Assembly: GCA_013362725.1 (NCBI GenBank)
Contig: JABFVP010000715.1
Location: 1-5,117, forward strand
Reading direction: 5' to 3'
DNA: 5,117 bases
Source of the DNA: Cupriavidus sp.
GTDB taxonomy: Bacteria; Pseudomonadota; Gammaproteobacteria; Burkholderiales; Burkholderiaceae
Numbering within the stretch: position 1 is the first letter of the stretch; the number at the start of each line of letters is the position of its first letter. A program made the position numbers and the translations under genes. The notes under the pieces were generated by a model. That model ran no database searches. It had not been told where the DNA came from and saw nothing but the letters and a program-made list of their open reading frames with translations. Positions 1 through 4,598 of this stretch are shown here, one piece after another.

Positions 1-1009
1 GTTCGACGCCGAGCGCGCCCTGCGCCGCTTTCACGCTGTCCGGCGCGGCCGTCGCATACACCAGCGGCGGTCCTTCGGCCAGCAGGGGTTGCGCCCATGC
101 GAGCGCCTGTCCCACCACATCCACGCCGGCGGCCAGCTGGAGCGGATCGACGGCAAAGGCCGGCCGTCCCGCGGCGGTGAAATGCGCGACCTGGGCATTG
201 GTCGCTACCGAGCAGCTGCCCGAGATCACTGCGCGCAAGCCCTGCGGCGTATCGAGGGTATCGGCCGCCGCCTGCACGTCCAGCAGTCCGGCCTTGCGGA
301 AGTTCTGCGGCAGGCCCAGCGCGATGCCGGAGCCGCCGGTCACCAGCGGCAGGCCGGCGCACGCCTCGCCCAGCGTAAGCAGGTCGGCATCGGAGACCGC
401 ATCGGCAATCGCCATGCGCACGCCCGCGCCGCGCAGCGCGGCGATGCCCCCGGCCGTGGCCTGTGCGCCCCGCGCGACCGCGTCATAGCGCAGCAGCCCG
501 ACCTTGTGCTTGCTCTGGCGCTGCAGCACGCGCACCAGGTTGGCATCGGTCATCGGCGTCAGCGGATGGTGCTCCATGCCCGATTCGTTCAGCAGCGCAT
601 CGCCGACGAACAGGTGGCCGCGGAAAATGGTGCGGCCGTTCTCGGGGAAGGCCGGGCAGGCGATGGTGAAGTCGCTGTCCAGCGCCGCCAGCAGCGCCTC
701 GGCCACCGGGCCGATATTGCCGGCGTCGGTCGAATCGAAGGTCGAGCAGTACTTGAACACGAACTGGCGGCAGCCCTGCGCGCGCAGCCACTGCAGCGCG
801 GCCAGCGACTGCGCCACGGCCTCGGCGGCGGGGATGGTGCGCGATTTCAGCGCGACCACCAGCGCGTCGGCCGCGCCGATATCGGCCACGGCGACCGCTG
901 CTGTCACGCCGATGGTCTGCACGGTGCTCATGACGTTGCGCACCAGCGTGTTGGCGAGGTCGGTGGCGCCGGTAAAGTCATCGGCGATGCAGCCAAGGAG
1001 GGCGGTCAT
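1..1009 (-). CDS. otnK: 3-oxo-tetronate kinase OtnK, four-carbon acid sugar kinase family (3' end beyond left edge)
   Basis: Cytoplasmic kinase that phosphorylates 3-oxo-tetronate to 3-oxo-tetronate 4-phosphate in L-threonate or erythronate catabolism. 336 codons are visible of a family length of roughly 420; the C-terminal part, where the family's nucleotide-binding GGETS-type motif lies, is off the left edge. Visible family landmarks are the N-terminal IADDFTGATD (residues 8-17), KYCSTFDST followed by AGNIG (86-100), CPAFPENGRT with IFRGHLFVGD (118-136), GGSG (225-228) opening the second domain, and SGSCSVATNAQ (263-273). The ATG at 1007-1009 is supported by a strong AAGGAG Shine-Dalgarno and by the family's usual start a few residues before the DDFTGATD motif. 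It lies 12 bases downstream of the ltnD stop, so the two are almost certainly co-transcribed. Residue 26 is Val where I recall Gly in relatives (R-x-G-M); this is from memory only. Identity as an OtnK-family kinase is firm. The exact stereochemical substrate is inferred from the adjacent ltnD. Confidence 0.93.
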   Translation of the reverse strand, partial: MTALLGCIADDFTGATDLANTLVRNVMSTVQTIGVTAAVAVADIGAADALVVALKSRTIPAAEAVAQSLAALQWLRAQGCRQFVFKYCSTFDSTDAGNIGPVAEALLAALDSDFTIACPAFPENGRTIFRGHLFVGDALLNESGMEHHPLTPMTDANLVRVLQRQSKHKVGLLRYDAVARGAQATAGGIAALRGAGVRMAIADAVSDADLLTLGEACAGLPLVTGGSGIALGLPQNFRKAGLLDVQAAADTLDTPQGLRAVISGSCSVATNAQVAHFTAAGRPAFAVDPLQLAAGVDVVGQALAWAQPLLAEGPPLVYATAAPDSVKAAQGALGVE

Positions 1010-1017
1010 GGTCGATG

Positions 1018-1023
1018 CTCCTT
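1018..1023 (-). promoter_or_regulatory. otnK ribosome binding site overlapping the ltnD stop codon
   Basis: The minus strand reads AAGGAG here, eight bases before the otnK ATG. Its first two bases are the last two of the ltnD TAA stop (1022-1024). A ribosome ending ltnD therefore covers the otnK initiation region, which favours coupled translation. The motif is read directly; coupling is inferred. Confidence 0.75.
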
Positions 1024-1915
1024 ACTCGGCCTGGCCCGGCAGCTCGATGCCCGGGAAGATCTTGATCACGGCCGAGTCGTCTTCGCCGCCGTGGCCGGCG
1101 GTCGAGGCCATCATGAACATCTGGTGCGCCGCGGCCGACAGCGGCAGCGGGAATTTGCTGGCGCGCGCGGTGTCGAGCACCATGCCCAGGTCCTTGACGA
1201 AGATGTCGACCGCGGACAGCGGCGTGTAGTCGCCCTTCAGGATATGCGGCACGCGGTTCTCGAACATCCACGAATTGCCGGCGCTGTGGGTGATCACGTC
1301 ATAGAGCGCGTCCGGGTCCACGCCTTCGCGCAGGCCCAGCGCCATCGCTTCGGCCGCGGCGGCGATATGCACGCCGGCCAGCAGCTGGTTGATGATCTTG
1401 ACCCTGGAGCCGGCACCGTGCGCGGCGCCCAGGCGGTAGACCTTGCCGGCGATGGCGGCCAGCACGTCCTCGGCCAGCGCGTAGGCCTCGGCGGGGCCCG
1501 AAGTCATCATGGTCATCTCGCCGCTGGCGGCGCGCGCGGCGCCGCCGGAGACCGGCGCGTCCAGCATCAGCAGGCCTTTTTCGGCGAGGCGATGTCCCAG
1601 GGTCTCGGCAAAGCTTGGCGGCACCGTGGCGCTGGCGATCACCAGCTTGCCCGGCTGCATCGCCGCCACGGCACCGTCGGCGCCGAACAGCACGGCCTCG
1701 GTCTGCTGCGCGTTGACCACCAGCGTCAGCACCACGTCGCAGCGGCTGCCCAGCTCGGCTGGCGAGGCGCACGGCACGCCGCCGGCGTCGGCAAAGCGCT
1801 GCAGCACTTCGGCACGCAGGTCGCAGGCGTGCACGTTGAAACCGGCCCGCAGCAGCGACTGCGCGACACCAAAGCCCATGGCACCAAGGCCGATGACGCC
1901 GATATTCCTGGACAT
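1022..1915 (-). CDS. ltnD: L-threonate 2-dehydrogenase (NAD-dependent, beta-hydroxyacid dehydrogenase family)
   Basis: Oxidises L-threonate at C2 to 2-oxo-tetronate using NAD+, the first step of threonate breakdown to dihydroxyacetone phosphate. The 297-residue product has full family length (about 290-300). It has the N-terminal Rossmann motif GLGAMGFGVA (9-18), and Asp32 at the end of beta-2 (CDLR), which favours NAD over NADP. The substrate signature DAPVSGG is at 119-125. The catalytic helix GAGSRVKIINQ (167-177) has Lys173 as the expected catalytic lysine and Asn176. A C-terminal VKDLGMVLDTA segment (240-250) contributes to the cofactor and substrate pocket in this family. The ATG at 1913-1915 fits the family start and has AGGGAG five bases upstream; the open frame runs 47 codons further upstream, but that part has no family character. 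Gene order regulator-ltnD-otnK matches the threonate locus I know from Cupriavidus necator. Without that context it could be called a generic 3-hydroxyisobutyrate or tartronate semialdehyde reductase relative. Confidence 0.93.
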   Translation of the reverse strand: MSRNIGVIGLGAMGFGVAQSLLRAGFNVHACDLRAEVLQRFADAGGVPCASPAELGSRCDVVLTLVVNAQQTEAVLFGADGAVAAMQPGKLVIASATVPPSFAETLGHRLAEKGLLMLDAPVSGGAARAASGEMTMMTSGPAEAYALAEDVLAAIAGKVYRLGAAHGAGSRVKIINQLLAGVHIAAAAEAMALGLREGVDPDALYDVITHSAGNSWMFENRVPHILKGDYTPLSAVDIFVKDLGMVLDTARASKFPLPLSAAAHQMFMMASTAGHGGEDDSAVIKIFPGIELPGQAE

Positions 1916-1926
1916 AGGGACTCCCT
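1916..1926 (-). promoter_or_regulatory. ltnD ribosome binding site inside a short palindrome
   Basis: The minus strand reads AGGGAGTCCCT immediately before the ltnD ATG. AGGGAG is the Shine-Dalgarno, five bases from the start. The 11 bases form an inverted repeat that can fold in RNA as a 4-bp hairpin (AGGG/CCCU) with a three-base loop, enclosing the Shine-Dalgarno. The stem is short, so any effect on initiation would be modest. Confidence 0.5.
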
Positions 1927-1964
1927 GAAACAGATACGGATGATTGGATGCCTGGGGCGGCGCG

Positions 1965-2699
1965 TCAGTTGGTAGCGCCGTGCGCGGCGCCGCTCTCGTC
2001 GGCGCCCAGCTGGGCCAGCCGGTGCGCGGCGTTGTACATGTGGTTCTGCGCGGCATTGCGCGCGGCCAGCGGGTCGCCGGCGCGGATCGCGGCGACGATG
2101 GCCTGGTGTTCCTCGCGCACCTGGCGCGAAAAATCCGCGCGCCGCGCCTCGTTGGTGCGGGTCACGCGCGTGGCGGCTTCCAGGTACTGGCTCAGGAACT
2201 CGAGCGTCTTGAGGAAATAGGGGTTGCCGGTGGCCTCGGCGATGGCGCGGTGGAAGCCCACGTCCTCGGCGACGCCGTCGCCGCCCTGCGCCACCACCTC
2301 GTCGAGGCGGGCCAGCGCGGCGTCGATCGCCGCCATCGAGGCATCGGTGCGGCGCCGGGCCGCCTGCGCGGCGACCTCGGCCTCGATCGCGCGGCGCAGC
2401 TCGACGATCTGCAGCACCGCTTCGAGCGTGCCGGTGTCGGTGTAGTCGATGCGCAGCGGCCGGATGCCGGCCTGCAGCGTCACGAACACGCCGCTGCCCT
2501 GGCGCGACTCGACCACGCCTTCGTACTTGAGCCGGGAGATGGCCTCGCGCACCACGGTGCGGCTGACGCCGAACTCTTCGGACAGCACCGCCTCGGTCGG
2601 CAGCTTGTCGCCGCGGCCGAAGGCGCCGCTCTGGATCTTGTCCAGCAGCTGTTCGGCGACGTTGTCGGTCAGGGCGCGGGCAGGGACTTTTTGGAACAC
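1965..2699 (-). CDS. GntR family transcriptional regulator, FadR subfamily (FCD domain)
   Basis: DNA-binding, ligand-responsive regulator, probably of the threonate genes downstream. The 244-residue product has a GntR winged helix-turn-helix (about 8-75) with LPTEAVLSEEFGVSRTVVRE (33-52) and the wing motif RQGSGVFV (66-73). A C-terminal FCD ligand domain (about 95-230) follows. The four residues that bind metal in FCD proteins are visible: Asp146 and His150 in EDVGFHR, His198 in REEHQA, and His220 in QNHMYN. The domain is therefore likely metal-containing and able to bind a carboxylate effector. The start is GTG at 2697-2699, with GGAG seven bases upstream; in-frame TGA TGA codons occur shortly before it, and I see no better start. 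It is followed after 49 bases by ltnD on the same strand, consistent with one operon. A promoter and palindromes just upstream suggest autoregulation. The effector, perhaps threonate or an intermediate, is inferred only. Confidence 0.94.
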   Translation of the reverse strand: MFQKVPARALTDNVAEQLLDKIQSGAFGRGDKLPTEAVLSEEFGVSRTVVREAISRLKYEGVVESRQGSGVFVTLQAGIRPLRIDYTDTGTLEAVLQIVELRRAIEAEVAAQAARRRTDASMAAIDAALARLDEVVAQGGDGVAEDVGFHRAIAEATGNPYFLKTLEFLSQYLEAATRVTRTNEARRADFSRQVREEHQAIVAAIRAGDPLAARNAAQNHMYNAAHRLAQLGADESGAAHGATN

Positions 2700-2705
2700 G
2701 GCAAG

Positions 2706-2710
2706 TCTCC
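2706..2710 (-). promoter_or_regulatory. Ribosome binding site for the GTG-started GntR gene
   Basis: The minus strand reads GGAGA, with its GGAG (2707-2710) seven bases before the GTG at 2697-2699. Together with the in-frame stops a few codons upstream, it fixes the start at GTG and rules out a longer amino terminus. Confidence 0.65.
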
Positions 2711-2731
2711 GGGTGATTCGGTAATCAGGTC

Positions 2732-2760
2732 ATCATACAAATTTGCTATGCGACTGCCGA
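2732..2760 (-). promoter_or_regulatory. Candidate sigma-70 promoter of the GntR-ltnD-otnK unit
   Basis: On the minus strand a -35-like TCGGCA (2755-2760, 4 of 6 to TTGACA) is followed by a 17-base spacer and the -10 TATGAT (2732-2737, 5 of 6 to TATAAT). Transcription would start near 2725, giving a leader of about 25 bases ending in the GGAG Shine-Dalgarno. This AT-rich patch stands out in otherwise GC-rich DNA. The match is read by eye and untested. Confidence 0.5.
2734..2750. promoter_or_regulatory. Candidate operator overlapping the promoter spacer and -10
   Basis: An imperfect inverted repeat, CATA-CAAATTTG-C-TATG, has the perfect 8-bp core CAAATTTG at 2738-2745. It covers part of the -10 and most of the spacer of the candidate promoter, so a protein bound here would block RNA polymerase. 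By position it is a plausible site for the GntR protein encoded directly downstream. Its sequence does not match a consensus I can name with confidence. Confidence 0.35.
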
Positions 2761-2778
2761 CCCGGGGTATACCCTGGG
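2761..2778. promoter_or_regulatory. Palindrome centred on GGTATACC, candidate GntR/FCD operator
   Basis: The perfect 10-bp palindrome GGGTATACCC (2765-2774) extends to 18 bases as CCCG-GGTATACC-containing arms with one mismatched pair (2764/2775). It sits directly upstream of the candidate -35. The centre GGTATACC is the core of the site known for the ExuR/UxuR group of GntR/FCD regulators (TGGTATACCA). A role as operator for the adjacent FCD regulator is therefore plausible but inferred. Confidence 0.42.
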
Positions 2779-2826
2779 CTGGTGCAATGGACCGCCGCAG
2801 TGCGCAGTGGGCTCCACAATGGTGCG

Positions 2827-2846
2827 CCGGCGGGCTCGCCCGCCGG
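2827..2846. repeat. Strong GC inverted repeat in the divergent intergenic region
   Basis: CCGGCGGGC (2827-2835) is followed after two bases by its exact reverse complement (2838-2846). In RNA this forms about eight GC pairs around a four-base loop. No run of T follows on either strand, and no gene ends here: the flanking GntR and GNAT genes point away from each other. A standard terminator is therefore unlikely. It may affect the leader of the GNAT gene, whose start is 86 bases downstream, or be a stray GC palindrome. Confidence 0.5.
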
Positions 2847-2931
2847 TTCATTGGACGCTGGCGTATCATTGGCGCCCGTCCGTGCTTCGGCGCGGACACG
2901 CGTCTTGTCTTAATTTGCCGCATTCACCGCC

Positions 2932-3360
2932 ATGCCCACCACCGTCCTGATCTGCCCCTGGTCCGAAGCCCGCGAACGCGCGCGCGCCATCCGCTACACC
3001 GTCTTTGTCGAGGAGCAGGGCGTGCCGGTGGAACTGGAATGGGACGAATGGGACGAGCCCAGCTGGCATGCGCTGGCGCTGGGCGACGACGGCACGCCGC
3101 TGGCCACCGGCCGGCTGCTGCCCGACGGCCATATCGGCCGCATGGCCGTGCTGAAGCCGGCGCGCGGCAGCGGCGTCGGCGCGCTGGTGCTGGAGGCGCT
3201 GATGCGCAAGGCGGAACAGCTGGGTTATGCGGAACTGGTGCTCAACGCGCAGACCCACGCGGCGCCGTTCTATGCGCGCGCGGGCTTCGAGCAGGTGGGG
3301 CCGGAATTCGAAGAGGCGGGCATCCCGCACGTGGAGATGCGCAAGCGCTTGCGGCGATAA
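2932..3360 (+). CDS. GNAT family N-acetyltransferase, ElaA/YjcF type
   Basis: Small cytoplasmic acyltransferase predicted to move an acetyl group from acetyl-CoA to an amine; the acceptor is unknown for this subfamily. The 142-residue product is typical in length. Landmarks are YTVFVEEQGVP (22-32) with the acidic stretch ELEWDEWDE (34-42), and the acetyl-CoA pyrophosphate loop in VLKPARGSGVGALVLEAL (73-90), with R78-G-S-G-x-G83. LNAQTHAAPFYARAGF (104-119) follows, with Tyr114 at the position of the usual general acid. The C-terminal GPEFEEAGIPHVEM (123-136) is characteristic of the ElaA/YjcF group. The ATG at 2932 starts directly at the first strand of the fold, but no good Shine-Dalgarno precedes it, and I find no convincing promoter; a weak CTTAAT lies at 2909-2914. 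It is the only plus-strand gene, is divergent from the GntR unit and convergent with the NRDE gene, so it is probably transcribed alone. Confidence 0.92.
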   Translation: MPTTVLICPWSEARERARAIRYTVFVEEQGVPVELEWDEWDEPSWHALALGDDGTPLATGRLLPDGHIGRMAVLKPARGSGVGALVLEALMRKAEQLGYAELVLNAQTHAAPFYARAGFEQVGPEFEEAGIPHVEMRKRLRR

Positions 3361-3364
3361 AGCG

Positions 3365-3391
3365 CAGGCGCGGCGCTCAGCGCGGCGCCTG
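3365..3391 (-). terminator. Nested GC hairpin across the convergent GNAT/NRDE gene ends, possible weak terminator
   Basis: CAGGCGC (3365-3371) pairs with GCGCCTG (3385-3391). Inside it, after a G-G mismatch, GCGC (3373-3376) pairs with GCGC (3380-3383) around a three-base loop. The hairpin starts five bases after the GNAT stop and overlaps the last codons and TGA of the NRDE gene. On the minus strand it is followed within three bases by TTTAT; the plus strand has no T run. It may end transcription from the NRDE side and hinder read-through from the other, but lacks a full U tract. Confidence 0.4.
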
Positions 3392-4204
3392 TACGATGCC
3401 GGTGTCGCGCGACAGGTTCAGCGTGCCGTGATAGGCCACGTCGCCGATGCGCCCGTCGGCGTCGAAGCTGCGCTCGTTCAGGTCGAAGCGCCCGTCGTGG
3501 CGGATGCGCAGCACCGTGCTGGCGCGCGTTCCATACATCGGCGAGCGGATAAAGGCGGACGACAGCAGCTTTTCCCACTCCGGCGCCACGCCGGTGGCGG
3601 GCAGCTCGAAATCCGCGGCCTGGCGTTCGTCGGCCAGCATCTGCAGGTAGGGCTCGGCGCTGGCGCTGGCCTGGCCGCTGTCGGCGGCCAGCACTTCGGC
3701 GAGCGCGCCGACGCGGCTGCGCACCTTGGGCCAGGGCGTATCGAGCAGCGCGTTGGACAGGCCGTACAGGCCGGGACGCAGCCGTTGCGGCTGGCGTGAC
3801 GCCGAGCGGTTGCTGTACCACCATAGTTCGCGCAGGTCGCTCGCCAGCAAGTTGAAGCCGTTGTAGCCGCCGTCTTCGCCGGCGAGGCCGTCGAGGTAGT
3901 CGAACGGCGCCGCGTGGCCGCGCAGGAAGCCCGCCACCAGTTCGCCGCGCGAGCGTGCGTCGGTGCGTTTTTCGGACGGGGCGCGGTAGTTGGTCAGCGC
4001 GGCGAAGCGGCCGTCGGCGTTGACGCCCATCCAGGTGCCGGGCTCGCCGATGACCTCGGCGAGGTCGCGGCCGGCCAGCACCTGGGGCGCATCCTGCCAC
4101 CAGTGCGCGGCCGCCGCCGGGCGGGCATAGAATTCATCGCGATTGCCGGCCACGACCAGGGCATAGTCCGGGTGGGATTGCCAGGCAACCAGGATCAGAC
4201 ACAT
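3377..4204 (-). CDS. NRDE family protein (TANGO2 family)
   Basis: Member of the NRDE/TANGO2 family, whose biochemical activity in bacteria is not settled. Eukaryotic TANGO2 (HRG-9) has been linked to haem mobilisation and to lipid metabolism. The 275 residues match family length. Visible landmarks are the invariant MC start (Cys2), the naming motif in AGNRDEFYARP (19-29), GRDL (45-48), GTWMGVN (56-62), ALTNYR (69-74), SRGELV (85-90), GYNGFNLL (113-120), GLYGLSNALLDTPWPKV (145-161) and MYGTRASTVL (223-232). No signal peptide or membrane segment is seen, so it is cytosolic. The ATG at 4202-4204 gives the required Met-Cys start and has AAAGGAAG upstream. It lies 86 bases downstream of the DUF4936-type gene on the same strand; I see no good promoter in that gap, so read-through from ygfZ is likely. 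Family assignment is firm, function is not. Confidence 0.93.
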   Translation of the reverse strand: MCLILVAWQSHPDYALVVAGNRDEFYARPAAAAHWWQDAPQVLAGRDLAEVIGEPGTWMGVNADGRFAALTNYRAPSEKRTDARSRGELVAGFLRGHAAPFDYLDGLAGEDGGYNGFNLLASDLRELWWYSNRSASRQPQRLRPGLYGLSNALLDTPWPKVRSRVGALAEVLAADSGQASASAEPYLQMLADERQAADFELPATGVAPEWEKLLSSAFIRSPMYGTRASTVLRIRHDGRFDLNERSFDADGRIGDVAYHGTLNLSRDTGIVQAPR

Positions 4205-4211
4205 CGTATTG

Positions 4212-4219
4212 CTTCCTTT
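4212..4219 (-). promoter_or_regulatory. Ribosome binding site for the NRDE gene
   Basis: The minus strand reads AAAGGAAG shortly before the ATG at 4202-4204. It supports the start that places Cys at position 2, as the family requires. The rest of the 86-base gap (4205-4290) holds no clear promoter, terminator or small gene. Confidence 0.6.
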
Positions 4220-4290
4220 GCCGCAGGGCAGCCGCGCAAGCGGTTCCCGCGTACTTCAGTCCGACGGCGCCGGCACGTCATGCAAGGCGC

Positions 4291-4581
4291 TTACAGCACG
4301 TCCAGGTCGATAAAGTGTTCGGCGCGCCGCTCGCCTTCGACCCATTGGTCCAGCCCGCTCTGCCGCCACAGCCCTTCCAGCGTGGCATCGAATGCGGGCG
4401 GCACGTCGGCGTAACACTCCATCCAGGTCTGCACGCCGGCGCGGGTTTCCGGCCTGCGCATCAGCGTACCACCAATTCCGGTGGCTTCGGCCACCGTTTC
4501 CATCCAGCGGTGCCAGTGCGGCAGCGCCTCGGCGGCGACGGCCTCCGGCACGCGGAAATAGACGTAGAGGTGATCGCTCAT
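4291..4581 (-). CDS. DUF4936 family protein, small uncharacterised
   Basis: A 96-residue soluble protein of unknown function. It resembles the DUF4936 family, which I know mainly from beta-proteobacteria; the call is from memory of sequence pattern and gene neighbourhood. It begins MSDHLYVYFRVPE, followed by a Trp-rich helix PHWHRWMETV (21-30), GTLMRRPET (38-46) and TWMECYADVP (52-61). An acidic C-terminus FIDLDVL (90-96) follows. The alternation of short strands and helices and the HLYVYFRV start suggest a small alpha/beta, perhaps ferredoxin-like, fold. No signal peptide, membrane helix or metal-binding cysteine pair is visible; there is a single Cys (56). The ATG at 4579-4581 has CAGGA six bases upstream. 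It starts 17 bases after the ygfZ stop on the same strand, so it is very likely co-transcribed with ygfZ. A link to Fe-S or folate chemistry is guilt by association only. Confidence 0.85.
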   Translation of the reverse strand: MSDHLYVYFRVPEAVAAEALPHWHRWMETVAEATGIGGTLMRRPETRAGVQTWMECYADVPPAFDATLEGLWRQSGLDQWVEGERRAEHFIDLDVL

Positions 4582-4598
4582 GGCAAGTCCTGTGGCAA

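Noticed and set aside
89..1975. 628-codon open frame on the plus strand
   Set aside because: It lies antisense to otnK and ltnD, which have clear family motifs. Its product is rich in Arg, His, Gly and Ala with no recognisable domain, as expected for the opposite strand of GC-rich codons. It is a shadow frame.
2849..2872. Direct repeat of CATTGG (2849-2854 and 2867-2872), with CAATGG at 2785-2790 and 2817-2822
   Set aside because: Six-base repeats at uneven spacing in about 100 bases are weak evidence. I cannot separate them from chance.
2851..2879. TTGGAC as a -35 for the GNAT gene
   Set aside because: No acceptable -10 lies 16-18 bases downstream; TATCAT at 2864-2869 is too close.
1944..3431. 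495-codon open frame on the plus strand
   Set aside because: It runs antisense to the GntR gene, through the intergenic region, and out of frame across the GNAT gene. The composition is low in complexity and shows no domain.
3270..4100. 276-codon minus-strand frame within the NRDE gene region
   Set aside because: It is an out-of-frame reading of the NRDE gene and also runs antisense into the GNAT gene. The Arg-rich product has no family character.
4263..4279. Possible hairpin GACG...CGTC between the DUF4936-type and NRDE genes
   Set aside because: Only four outer pairs and no following T run, so not a credible terminator.
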